From: Hymenobacter psoromatis
Lineage (GTDB): Bacteria; Bacteroidota; Bacteroidia; Cytophagales; Hymenobacteraceae
NCBI RefSeq assembly: GCF_020012125.1
Contig: NZ_JAIFAG010000003.1
Span: 19,704 to 83,703 of the forward strand
Reading direction: 5' to 3'
DNA length: 64,000 nucleotides
Below the pieces are notes generated by a model. That model had not been told where the DNA came from, searched no databases, and was given only the letters and a program-made list of their open reading frames with translations. Positions 52,159 through 61,212 of the stretch are shown in pieces. Made by a program: the position numbers and the translations under genes. Position 1 is the stretch's first letter. The number at the start of each line of letters is the position of its first letter.

Positions 52159-52570
52159 GGGTTTCATAAGTGTTACTTATCGAACCTATAGAAATTATAG
52201 TATTTATTGTCAATTACATAAGTTTCAAAGGTTCGCTAATGAACACTTATTAAACATGAAGAATTTATATCGTTGATTACTAGTGCTATGAATTCTATAG
52301 GTTCGATAACTAAGACTTATCGAACCTATAGAATTCGCAGTATTTTTACTATCAATGTGGTTTCTAGAGCCTGGTGTGCATTTCCCAGTAAATTGAGATG
52401 AGTTTTTCGGCTACCGAGCTTGCTACTCGTTATAGCCTAGGGCCACTAAGACTAAGAAAGTGCCATAACGAATTGCTTTTAGGGTCAACCATTTTTTGGC
52501 AACGCTCAACATACTTAAATTATATAGCAGGCTCTATATGTTTGATAATCCTTACTTATCGAACCTTATC
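52159..52570. repeat. Array of four GGTTCGATAA / 7 nt / TTATCGAACC sites
   Basis: The four 7-nt spacers start at 52170, 52240, 52310 and 52549; the first three are exactly 70 bp apart. Site 3 is a perfect 20-7-20 palindrome: GAATTCTATAGGTTCGATAA (52290-52309) and TTATCGAACCTATAGAATTC (52317-52336). Site 1 has TTATCGAACCTATAG on the right and GGGTTTCATAA on the left. Site 2 has GGTTCGCTAA and TTATTAAAC. Site 4 has TTTGATAA and TTATCGAACC. All four spacers end in AC. The inner core equals that of palindromes A and C. The array lies in gene-free, AT-rich DNA. Confidence 0.75.
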
Positions 52571-52631
52571 CATTATCTTCTTATCTATCAGCTACTTGCA
52601 AAAATCACATGTGCGTTTTTAAACACTCGCT

Positions 52632-53949
52632 TTACGTTTTACCGTCCATTATCATCCGGGTAAAGCCGCCCGGCGGGTGGAGGCCGGAGGTGGTTAGGTA
52701 GTGGGGGAATTTGCCGGACCCCAAGCCGATGCCCGGCTGGCAGGGGAAAACGCCACTCCCGTGGTAGCGCGAAACGGGATGGAAAGTACCAAGCGCCGGC
52801 CGTGACCAAAACGGGTACCCCCCGTTGTGAACTGTGGCTGGCACCAGCCTGCTTGCCCAGAAATAGGCAGAACTTCCCGCCGTGGGCGCCAAGGCCTGGA
52901 TGGTTTGCCAGGGGACACGCTGCGACCAGCGAGGGCTCTGGCTGTTGCCGGCCTGCGCCCGCGAGGAAGGAGCGCGGGTGCGGATGACCAACTACTCGGT
53001 CAGGACCACGGGGCCCGGTACCCAGTAGCGCCCCTGCCGCCGAACGAGCGGAAACAGCTTGAGGCGGGGGCCCGGCAAGCGATTTGCTGGATTGCCCGCT
53101 TGGCGATACGTCGCGCTGCGCTGCTGCCCGTCGCGCACGACGTCGGCCAGCGAGCGCAGCTGCCCGGCGGGGATAGTATCCAGGTCAAGGGGTCGCCACT
53201 CGATAACGCCCCGGTTAGGGGGCCGCGCGGACAGAGCCACCAGCAAGGTGTCCCCTTTGGCCAGCCAGGCAGCGGGGCTGCCCGTGGCCGGCGGTGCCAG
53301 GCGGTGACCGGTAAAAGCCGGGACCAGCAGGTGGAGTAGGGCTAAAGAAACGGGCCCCTCGATGCCGAGCGATTCGGCCGTTGACTGGGCTTGGACGTGG
53401 GGAACCGGAAAGAGTGAATCCGTCACTACCACCTACAGCTGGCGAGGCCAGCTACTGGCCGAGTCGGTAGCGGTCAAGTTTTGCGCCCGGACGGTGACCG
53501 GTGTGCTGCCTAACAGCCCAGGTAAGCTGCATCTAACTAGCGGGGGAGGAATCAGGAGAAAACTATTAGTGGTACGCCCGCTCCGTAGTGGCGGATAGGT
53601 TCGGTTAGCGGCGCGGCGCAGGCCGGCGCCAAAGGAGGCGCTTGCCGGCGCGCCCGCGGCCACTGGCTGCTGACCCTTTCCAACTCGTCTGGCCGCCAGT
53701 TGTACTCCCAAAGCCGGGCCGCCGGACGACGCCCGTGCGGGCGTGCGGGGTAGAAGCGCGCGGGCCAGCCCGAGGGGTTGGCGGGCGGGTTGGGCCGGCG
53801 GCAAGTGGCCAGGACCATGACGACGGAGTGGACTCCGGCACGGGCAGCCTACCGGCGAAGCGGGGACTGGTTAGGGCGGGTGCTCCCCACACCGCGCCCG
53901 GTCTTCGTCGCCGACGGGACAGCTTTGCCCGGCGGCTAGGGTAATCCAC
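52632..53949 (-). pseudogene. Decayed hypothetical gene with two in-frame TAG codons
   Basis: A single minus-strand frame is open from 53804 to 52632 except for TAG at 53433-53435 and TAG at 52992-52994. The translated parts are protein-like: VTVRAQNLTATDSASSWPRQ, then VVVTDSLFPVPHVQAQSTAE, RPPNRGVIEWRPLDLDTIPA and LVRRQGRYWVPGPVVLTE, and, after the second stop, FHPVSRYHGSGVFPCQPGIG. Upstream, another frame (WEYNWRPDELERVSSQW near 53700) seems to continue the gene, so a frameshift near 53600 is likely. No known family is recognised; a secreted or extracytoplasmic protein is possible. Confidence 0.55.
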
Positions 53950-53975
53950 CCGAGCCTTTTGGGAGTAGCCCTCCG

Positions 53976-55124
53976 CTACATTTCTGGTTCGTAATCACGC
54001 GTTTTTTCTTCCTCCCTGCGCACGTCCTGCGTGCGCGTAGGGGGCGTGAGCGCGCGGGATATGTTGGCCACCGAGCGCTTCAAGGATTGCATGGTTGCCG
54101 GCTGGCTGGGACTGGCCTGGCCGGTTCGCCGCACCGGGTCGGTGTACGCCAGCCTTTCGGAGGGTAACTCTTTTAACATCCCCACCTGAGCCACCCGGCC
54201 GGTGCGTAGATACTCGTCAGGCTCGTGGGTCGTACGACCTTTCTCGGCGTTGCGCTCTATGTTACCCAACTTCAGATAAAAAACGTTGTCGTAGCCGCGC
54301 TCCTTCGCTACCAGCTTTACTTGTTCGGGGTCCAGGTGCCGGGCGGGGTCCAACTTGGAATTGAGGCGGGCCACCTGCGCGTCGAGCCGCGCATCCTTGG
54401 CCGCAAGTTGTTCGGGAGTCAGCGGCTTCTTGGCGCGGTTGCTGGCGGCCCGCTCCGTAATGTCAGCCGCTTTTTCTTTTACCCGTTGCTGGCGGGTGGG
54501 CGCGGGCGCACCGACTTCGCGCGTTGGGGTGCGACCCAACTCCTCGTCCAGCTGCGCGCCGGCCTGGGCCTGGAACTGCACGCGGTTGAAGCGCGTAGCT
54601 GCGCCCAATGGGTTCAAGGTTATCTGCTGGGCCGCGTCGCGGGCCGACACGATGACGTGAACGTGGGTTTGCAAACCGGGCTTCAGTTCGCCCTGCACGC
54701 CCGCATCGGTGCCCCGGTTTTTGCGGTCCTGGTGAATGGTCGCGGCCCAGACTAATTCACTTTCTCCCAACTCGCGCCCGCCTTTCAGGTTAAAGTTTTT
54801 CGCGTACAGCTCCATTACGTTTTGGGTGTAGCGCTCCAACGCCCGCGCATCATTGCCCAACTCAGTCAACTCATCCGCGCTCGGACTTAGCACCAGGGAG
54901 TAGAACTTGGCTGCGTCCTTCCCTAACCCTTTGTGGTTGTTATCCACCAGGTCCACGACCTCATCGGCGGTGAGCCCGCCCTTAGCAGCGGAGCTAAAGA
55001 AGGTCGCCGTCTGCCCCTGCTCTTTGGCTTCCTGTTCCAGGTAGTTGGTCGTGCGCCGCGCGCTCCCCGCGTTCGCGTACACCTTCTTGCCGTTGGTCGC
55101 AGGATTGATAATCTTGACGTACAT
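53976..55124 (-). CDS. Relaxase-type mobilization protein (MobB/DUF5712-like)
   Basis: The ATG at 55122-55124 (MYVKIINPATNGKKVYANAG) is preferred over one 78 nt upstream, because this is the conserved family N-terminus. The 382-residue protein has the segment SARRTTNYLEQEAKEQG near the start and the His motif LQTHVHVIVSARDA (~170), the metal-binding HxH of relaxases. A long basic, Ala/Lys-rich C-terminal region follows. Bacteroidota plasmids and transposons pair such a relaxase with a BfmA/BtgA protein, as seen directly upstream. It nicks oriT to begin transfer; transfer itself would rely on a conjugation machine outside the window. Confidence 0.83.
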   Translation of the reverse strand: MYVKIINPATNGKKVYANAGSARRTTNYLEQEAKEQGQTATFFSSAAKGGLTADEVVDLVDNNHKGLGKDAAKFYSLVLSPSADELTELGNDARALERYTQNVMELYAKNFNLKGGRELGESELVWAATIHQDRKNRGTDAGVQGELKPGLQTHVHVIVSARDAAQQITLNPLGAATRFNRVQFQAQAGAQLDEELGRTPTREVGAPAPTRQQRVKEKAADITERAASNRAKKPLTPEQLAAKDARLDAQVARLNSKLDPARHLDPEQVKLVAKERGYDNVFYLKLGNIERNAEKGRTTHEPDEYLRTGRVAQVGMLKELPSERLAYTDPVRRTGQASPSQPATMQSLKRSVANISRALTPPTRTQDVRREEEKTRDYEPEM

Positions 55125-55203
55125 CGAAGATAGAGTGGGAAGGAATTGGAGGCAATGCCCGAAGCAATAACGGAGACAAGTACACTTTTTTAATTGGTGC
55201 AAC

Positions 55204-55947
55204 TCACGGTTTCGGTGGAGCCGGTGGCGTAACTGGCGTAGCGGCGGGTACGGGTTGGGCTGCGGGTTTAGGTGGCGCTGGAACGGGAGTCAGCGCCGGC
55301 CGTGCCGTCAACCTGGGTCGGGCAACTGGTGATTTGTCAGCAATTTTCTGCGCTTCTACAACCAGTTGTTTATCGCGTTGGCCGTCATAATTCGCCGTGC
55401 TCCTGTTTACTTCTTCGTTTGAAAGTGGTTGGTCTTTGGTCTTTAGTAGTACCGCATTGGTTAGGACCCGTGCGATGTGCGTGTCCACTCCATTGCGGAT
55501 TACCCGCTCCAGCATTGGGGCTAACACCTGCGACTCAACCATCTGCTGATAACTCAAAATGTTATCCTCAATCTGGCCCAGGTACGCGAAGAGTCCCCCC
55601 TGCTGCGCCTGCTGATACTTGTAATTCTCCTTCTCGAAGTTGCGCAGAATGGCAATGATTCGGGTGCCTACCTCCCCCGTTAGCTTGCGCACATCGTAGC
55701 TCACGTCTAGTAACTTCTCGCGGGTCTTCACGCCTTCGGCCAGCGTCGTGGTCTTCGTTGGGTCCAACCCATTTTCAGCGAAGTAGCGGATGGCCGCGCT
55801 CGCGTATTCGCACTTGGATATGCCAGCATTACGAGCGTGAGTATTGAGTAGGCTTACCGCATCGGCCTCCAATTTTACAGTATCAGTCAGACTTTTCTTA
55901 GCTGGTTTGCCATTGTTGGCTTCAGGGGTGTTTACTAGATTCGCCAT
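55204..55947 (-). CDS. BfmA/BtgA-family mobilization accessory protein
   Basis: The 247-residue product has a ribbon-helix-helix-like N-terminus (SLTDTVKLEADAVSLLNTHA, GISKCEYASAAIRYFAENGL) with DPTKTTTLAEG after it. A helical middle part follows (LTGEVGTRIIAILRNFEKEN, QIEDNILSYQQMVES). The C-terminus is a Pro/Ala-rich linker. This matches BfmA/BtgA proteins, which bind oriT and load the relaxase. The relaxase gene starts 79 nt downstream. An AT-rich repeat region that could be oriT lies just upstream of its start. Confidence 0.83.
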   Translation of the reverse strand: MANLVNTPEANNGKPAKKSLTDTVKLEADAVSLLNTHARNAGISKCEYASAAIRYFAENGLDPTKTTTLAEGVKTREKLLDVSYDVRKLTGEVGTRIIAILRNFEKENYKYQQAQQGGLFAYLGQIEDNILSYQQMVESQVLAPMLERVIRNGVDTHIARVLTNAVLLKTKDQPLSNEEVNRSTANYDGQRDKQLVVEAQKIADKSPVARPRLTARPALTPVPAPPKPAAQPVPAATPVTPPAPPKP

Positions 55948-55949
55948 AA

Positions 55950-56110
55950 GAATTTGAAAAAAGTTACTAATTATCTACTATTTATCAATGAGTTATTGCG
56001 AAAAGTTACTCATTAAGCTAACTCATTGATAAAGCTAAGGTATTTATAAGCTATTTTAGCTAAAAAGTTACTTTTAATTACTTGATTTGTAGCTAATTAT
56101 GGCCTATAGT
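55950..56110. other. Candidate oriT / mobilization control region
   Basis: TTTATCAATGAGTTA (55981-55995) and TAACTCATTGATAAA (56019-56033) form a perfect 15-bp inverted repeat with a 23-nt loop. The word AAAAGTTACT occurs three times (near 55960, 56001 and 56063). The region is AT-rich and lies directly upstream of the BfmA/BtgA gene, where oriT is commonly found. No nic site could be assigned. Confidence 0.5.
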
Positions 56111-56179
56111 AACTCACAAACTATGTTTGTGCCTGATAATCAATGCGGTAGCTTTGATTTGAAGTGCTCCTCTCGCTAA

Positions 56180-58080
56180 CTATTACTGCCGGTCGTTGAA
56201 TTAGCACCCTATGTCGTCCACAAGCTACTACCCGACTAGCACCTGTCCTACTGCTATCCCGCATTATCTAGCCCGCCTCCTTAGCCACAATCCGCCCCTC
56301 CGTGCCCCTATCAACCCATGCGGCCACCCTACCTAGCCTCCCCCTTCTTACATGGCCTTACACCCCAGAATCACCTTCACCGCCCATCAGCTCCTACCCG
56401 ACCCAGCCAAAGAACCCCACGACTAGAATTTAGAAAGAGCTATTAACCCCCATCCTCCCTTCGCCGGTAATCAGCAAAAACTACCCGAGTCCCAAAATTT
56501 CACCCCATCAAATCCGCCAAAATTGAAGCACCCCACCGCAGCAACAGCCACCAATAAGCTACGGCTACCACCTGGCAAAAATTACCCTCAACCCCAATCA
56601 GCCCTTACCCCGCCGAGCCAAATAGCATCAGAATCTCAACTAAAGCCACCAAAAAAACTGACTATCTTCTCTCTACGCCCACCCTAATAAGGAAGCAGAT
56701 GTCAACCAAGTACGCCCCTGCTCCCCCTAATAAAACCCCTCACACCAGCCCCTCCCGCCTCCTCAGAATCATCAGCCCCCAGTAATAAAGAATCAGCGAA
56801 AAGTAGCTCAGCCCCTAATACCCTAGCCCCCCCAGTTGCTTATTTCATCTCAGGCCTTCCTACCCTAGTCCCCCAAACGCAAACAAATTATCACCCTGGC
56901 CTTTGAAATAAAAGCCCCCTAGCCAATACCACCATCCCCCCTATTGCGACAGAATTTAACCAGATACCTCCGCCGACCACCTATAAAAAGCAAGCTATCA
57001 GAACCCGACTCCTGGGCTAAAATCTACCCACTTTTACCAAAGCCGATAAACATCTCCTCCCGAAAATCCGCTACTTGGCCCTACCCCCAGCTGACAAAAT
57101 TCCCCCGTTATCTACCATCAGGCCGCAGCTATTAGTACCAAAATCAGCTCATCTATCACCGTAGCTTTTTGATAAATTAATACCCCCAGCCCAATCAACC
57201 AGCATAGAAAATCTCCATAAATCTAAGCCCCCATCCGTCCGACTATACAGAAATACTACCCCCCGCCTACCCTACGGTTACGATAATTTCCTACTGCTAC
57301 CTATCCGCCCACTACCCAGAATACCCATCAGCCGCTCCTGCCAACCAAGCCCTAAAGCAGCCGAAAATCAACAAGCCCCTCGTCCGCCTATACAAAAATA
57401 CTACTTTAACCTACGCCGCTCCTATCAGAATTACCTGGGACCACCTATCCACTGCCCCCCCAAAATATAATGAATCTCCCTAAGCCTACCCCTGCCAAAA
57501 AACCCAAAAACTAAATTAGTTAAAAGTTCCCTACCCGAAAAAACCAACCATTTTTAAACGAGCACCCCCGACCACTAGCATCCTAATACCCACCTGGCCT
57601 CTTCCCGAAACCTATCATTATTGAAGCCTACCTCCCCAAGCCCAGCCAGTATAAAGAACTCATCAGCCAGCTCAGTCCCCCCCGAAATCAGCACTATACC
57701 CATCAGTCAGCCTCCCCTGAACAGTACCAACCGCCCTACCGCCAGCTGACAAAAAGCCTCCATTATCTACCCCCGGTCCGCAGCCATTAGTACCAAAATC
57801 ACCTCCTCCAGCCGAACACTGCTGCTACATTTTTGCTTATCACTCGACCTGGCCCATCATAAAATCAACAGCATTTATCATCCGGGACCCACAATTTTGA
57901 GTAATTTTTTCTCTCATATGCAGCTAATCTCTGGGGCAATAAATTTTTAAAATAACACGTGCTCCCCCCGAGATAACCGTCATTTCCTACTACATCGACC
58001 TGCCATACTACCTGATAAAACCACCCCGCCTGGTGAACCCTACCTACATAAAACTAGCCATCCGTAATCAAAATAGCAGG
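56180..58080. other. 1.9-kb G-poor, gene-free tract with diverged repeats
   Basis: The + strand is strikingly poor in G and rich in C and A. The 60-nt rows at 56221, 56761 and 57481 hold 8, 9 and 5 G against 26, 18 and 18 C. No frame above about 63 codons exists on either strand. A 75-bp imperfect repeat occurs at 57079-57153 and 57734-57808 (shared core ATTAGTACCAAAATCA). A second pair shares CTATACA and AATACTAC (57243 and 57388). It fits neither a decayed normal gene nor ordinary spacer. The minus-strand RNA would be G-rich and almost free of C. Confidence 0.7.
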
Positions 58081-58162
58081 CAGAATGCTTTACTTTGTAA
58101 CAGGCGACCTCCCCAAATCCTGTCGTTTCCTGAGTCTTTTACCTCCTCTCAAACCCAATCAT

Positions 58163-58468
58163 ATGGCTTCCCCTGAAAACGCAGCTGCTGATAACTCAGA
58201 AGAAAATACTAGTCCCGACGCAAAGAAAAAAACCAAGCTTGCTACCGCGCAAACAGTTAATCCCGTTCAGTACCGCGCCGTTCGGTTTGTAAGCTTCATG
58301 TTAGAGGATAGTAAGCATGAAATTACCCCCGCCGATTTTTTAAAGGAGGCTATTGCGCGTCACTTGGCGCTTTATCAAACCAAGCGCGGCATAGAATTCC
58401 CCAGCAAGATGCTGACTGAGCTTACCAGACTAAGCTTGATACCCAGTAAGACCAGCTCGGAGGAATAG
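58163..58468 (+). CDS. Hypothetical plasmid protein, possible DNA-binding
   Basis: The ATG at 58163 (MASPENAAADNSEENTSPDA) is preferred over one 78 nt upstream, whose extension is unlike the rest. The product has an acidic disordered start, a Lys-rich patch (KKKTKLATAQ), and a helical C-terminal half (AVRFVSFMLEDSKHEITPAD, FLKEAIARHLALYQ). The last part may be a ribbon-helix-helix or similar fold. It is the first gene after the G-poor tract. No family is recognised. Confidence 0.65.
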   Translation: MASPENAAADNSEENTSPDAKKKTKLATAQTVNPVQYRAVRFVSFMLEDSKHEITPADFLKEAIARHLALYQTKRGIEFPSKMLTELTRLSLIPSKTSSEE

Positions 58469-58530
58469 CTTCTTGGCTAAGCCCTCGCGCAAGGCCAGGG
58501 CGCATAGACCACTTTTTTAAGCTTCTTTCT

Positions 58531-58579
58531 AGCCTAGTGCGGGCCCCGCCAGGCTTCCTGGCGGGGCCCGCACTAGGCT
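58531..58579. repeat. Perfect 23-bp hairpin
   Basis: The segment 58531-58553 (starting AGCCTAGTGCGGGCC) is the exact reverse complement of 58557-58579, with only CTT between. The stem is very GC-rich. No T-run follows on the + strand. It lies 62 nt after one gene and 182 nt before the helicase gene. Confidence 0.75.
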
Positions 58580-58761
58580 GGCGTCGGCCTGTTGGGAAGT
58601 AGTACCTTTCTGAAATACGGTAGTGCTGGCTCCCGCCGCCGGCCGCTCCGTGGCTGGCTGGTCCCCACTAGCCGTCTACTGACTTACGTAAACTTTTCGA
58701 TTAGCGCTCGCGACGGCTCAGCCCCTGGGGCACTCCAGCTGACGCTTTTTTATTCGCCCTC

Positions 58762-59955
58762 ATGTCCGCCTCTTCCGACGCGACCAGTAACGCCGCCGCT
58801 CGTAAGCAAGCTTTGCAGGACCAGGTGCTGGCAACTATCCAGGGCCGACAGCTAGCGGGCATCGCCCTGACGATGGGCCTGGGCAAAACGCTGATCGGCC
58901 TGCGCGACATGGCCCGCCTGCTTGCCGCCGGTCAGCTCGTTGACCAAGCCGCCGGCAAGCCTTTTCTGGTGGCGGCCCCCACGCAGGCCATCCTGGACTC
59001 TTGGCCCCAGGAGGCGCGCAAGTTCGGGCTGACGTACCTGCTCGACCACATCGAGTTCACTACTTACCGCTCCCTGGCCAAGACGCTCGCGGCCGGCTCG
59101 TTTCACAAGCTCTACCTCGACGAGTGCCACGCCCTGAAAGACTCGCACGAGCCGGGCCTGAAAGCGCACGCGAAGCAGAAAAAGAGTATCCTGGGCTTGA
59201 CGGGCACGCCCCCGGCGCAGGCCCAGAGCGAGAAGGGCCGGCTGGTGGCCACCTACTGCCCCATCCTGGTGGACTACACCACCGACGAGGCCGTGCTGGC
59301 GGGTCTGCTCAACGACTACCGCCTGGTCGTGCACCGCCTGCCCCTGCGTAAGGTGCGCGATTACGTACTCACCACCAAAGCCGGCAGCCAGTTCACGACC
59401 AGCGAACGGGAAAACTACCAGTACTGGAGCCGCCGGCTGGCCCACGCCGCCCAGGACGCGCTGCCGGTCGAGACGCTGCGCATCCTGCGCATGCAGGCCC
59501 TGATGACCTACCCGAGCAAGGGCCACTACATGCGCTACCTGGCCGACCAGCAGACGGACAAGGTGCTGCTCTTCACGTGCAACCAGCAGCAGGCCGACGC
59601 ACAAGCGGCCCACACCTACCATTCTAAAAACAAGCACAGCGAGGCCAACCTGGCGAAGTTCAACACCGGGAAAATCCAGCGCCTGGCCTGCGTGGCCCAG
59701 CTCTCGGAAGGCATCAGCATCCCCGAGCTGCGGGTGGGCATCATCTGGCACGCCTTCGGCAACGAGCGTAAGGCGGCCCAGCGCATCGGCCGGCTGCTGC
59801 GCCTCAATCCCGACCAGACGGCCACGGTGCACCTGCTGGCCTACCAGGATACCGTCGACGAGCAGTGGGTAGCTCAGGCCCTGGAGGCCTTCGACCCCGC
59901 TAAAATCAGCTACGTCGATGCCCCCGCCTACGCGCAGTACGCCCCGCCCGCGTAG
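58762..59955 (+). CDS. DEAD/SNF2-like superfamily 2 helicase
   Basis: The 397-residue protein is a compact helicase. Motif I is TMGLGKTLIG (~37), motif II is LYLDECHALKD (~126), motif III is LGLTGTPP (~147), and motif VI is AAQRIGRLLRL (~344). The intervening lobe is short, as in plasmid- and phage-type helicases. It would use ATP to move along or remodel duplex DNA. It lies between the mobilization and partition regions, so plasmid replication or maintenance is a fair guess. A 14-bp perfect palindrome (CTGTTAGCTAACAG, 59986-59999) follows it. Confidence 0.85.
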   Translation: MSASSDATSNAAARKQALQDQVLATIQGRQLAGIALTMGLGKTLIGLRDMARLLAAGQLVDQAAGKPFLVAAPTQAILDSWPQEARKFGLTYLLDHIEFTTYRSLAKTLAAGSFHKLYLDECHALKDSHEPGLKAHAKQKKSILGLTGTPPAQAQSEKGRLVATYCPILVDYTTDEAVLAGLLNDYRLVVHRLPLRKVRDYVLTTKAGSQFTTSERENYQYWSRRLAHAAQDALPVETLRILRMQALMTYPSKGHYMRYLADQQTDKVLLFTCNQQQADAQAAHTYHSKNKHSEANLAKFNTGKIQRLACVAQLSEGISIPELRVGIIWHAFGNERKAAQRIGRLLRLNPDQTATVHLLAYQDTVDEQWVAQALEAFDPAKISYVDAPAYAQYAPPA

Positions 59956-59999
59956 CTGGGGCTTCGCGGACGATAGGACAACTCGCTGTTAGCTAACAG

Positions 60000-60343
60000 G
60001 TGGGCCAAACGAGGGGCTGCACGTTCGTTTTCGCTACCCGCTTTCGATGGCGTTACGGAGCGGGTAAGACGAGCGGGTTTTCGATGCTCTTCCGCCGCTT
60101 TGACCCCTACTCCTGCGCGCCTGCGCCCGTTGACCACGGACTCGAATATTTTCCCCTGTTGGTGGCTGTTGCAGAACCATCCCGCTCATTCGACAAGTGG
60201 TCGCGATTAGTCCATAGGCCTATGAAAAGCAGCTTTATCGCCAGTTCGGTAGCCTTCCTTGAGTACTGGTGGCCTCTTGCGGAGGCCTCGGCTGAGTTCT
60301 GCAACAGCCACGACCGTTTTGCTGAACTTAAACCTGTAGCTCC
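60000..60343. other. Region with competing small frames, no firm gene
   Basis: A plus-strand frame (60000-60347) and a minus-strand frame (60107-60304) overlap. Neither has a recognisable motif, a convincing start context or clear protein-like bias, so neither is called. Confidence 0.35.
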
Positions 60344-60832
60344 TTAATGGTTGTCAGCCGCCCGTTTGCGGTAGTTGCGGGCATCTTGCTGCATCAGGTG
60401 CAGGAGTTCTTGCCGGGCTCTTTCCTCCAACCCTGGCAACCGGGTAAGGCTAAGTACCATCTTATCGACGGAGCGCAGCGAATCGTGGGCCATTTGGTGG
60501 CTGGATAACTGCGTGTCGACGATACCCGTCCGGCTCAGTAGCATCCACGTCGGGCTGGTGTGATTGCCTACCTGGTCATAAATCGTGAGTAGGGCATATC
60601 GCCCGTTGGAGGTGGGCTGCTGATAAGCACAAAAGTCGCGCGCCTCATAGGAGCGGCGGCGGGTATCGACCTTCAGGGTAAGGGTGACATCGACTACAGC
60701 GCGTGTTTCGCGCGTGAGACGCAGGTTGTTGACCCGGATACACTCCTGGGGCGTGGCAACTAGTAGATTCTGTCGTGTGCATGCTGTACAGAGTCCTAGA
60801 GCCAGCAGTTGCCAGCGTGCAGGGGAATTCAT
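60344..60832 (-). CDS. Lipoprotein of unknown function
   Basis: The ATG at 60830-60832 gives 162 residues starting MNSPARWQLLALGLCTACTR, a short lipoprotein signal with lipobox-like LCTAC. Starts further upstream are in frame but place this signal inside the protein. The mature part has beta-like segments (AVVDVTLTLKVDTRRRSYEA, GRYALLTIYDQVGNHTSPTW) and a helical C-terminus (PGLEERARQELLHLMQQDAR). It may be anchored to a membrane. No family is recognised. Confidence 0.65.
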   Translation of the reverse strand: MNSPARWQLLALGLCTACTRQNLLVATPQECIRVNNLRLTRETRAVVDVTLTLKVDTRRRSYEARDFCAYQQPTSNGRYALLTIYDQVGNHTSPTWMLLSRTGIVDTQLSSHQMAHDSLRSVDKMVLSLTRLPGLEERARQELLHLMQQDARNYRKRAADNH

Positions 60833-61212
60833 GGAGAAAGAAAGTAGGCACCTAAATTCTACTTTAGAATGCTGCCGGCTGAAATTACCCTCGTTTTTCT
60901 GAACGACCGCTTGCCAAAGCACTTCGTACCTCTCCAAAAAATGACCGTTTCCTGGAGGGGGTAGTCTCAACATAGAGGCGGTTAATTAGTCAGGCAGTGT
61001 CTGACCAATTTAGCTGTGAGCAATTTGATGTCTATTTAATGAATTTTCAAGATAATCTGTAGATGACCAGCCATTTAACTGACATTTGCATGAGTATTAT
61101 AACTTCTTATAGTACAAGTGTTTACACATTATAAATTGAATTCTAAATAGTTCTAAAATGAGTTCTACTTTTAGCTCCTTTACTAGGCCTATAAACAGTT
61201 CGGTTACTCGAC
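60833..61212. other. AT-rich spacer downstream of the partition genes
   Basis: No gene is seen. Three TTCTA words lie 11-12 bp apart near 61139-61175 (TTCTAAATAGTTCTA, then TTCTAC), which could be part of a partition site. GTCAG and CTGAC flank a 7-nt core near 60990. Confidence 0.4.

Noticed and set aside
51883..52191. Open frame of 102 codons left of the palindrome array
   Set aside because: Its composition is not protein-like and it runs into the first palindrome; no motif is seen.
52398..52622. 74-codon frame within the array region
   Set aside because: It crosses site 4, is AT-driven and has no recognisable features.
20499..53435. Possible TAG recoding, since several broken genes carry in-frame TAG
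   Set aside because: Intact genes such as thsA, both thsB-type operon ends and others use TAG as a normal stop, and other relics carry TAA or frameshifts. Decay explains the pattern.
60000..60347. 115-codon plus-strand frame after the helicase
   Set aside because: A minus-strand frame competes over the same DNA and neither has motifs or a clear start.
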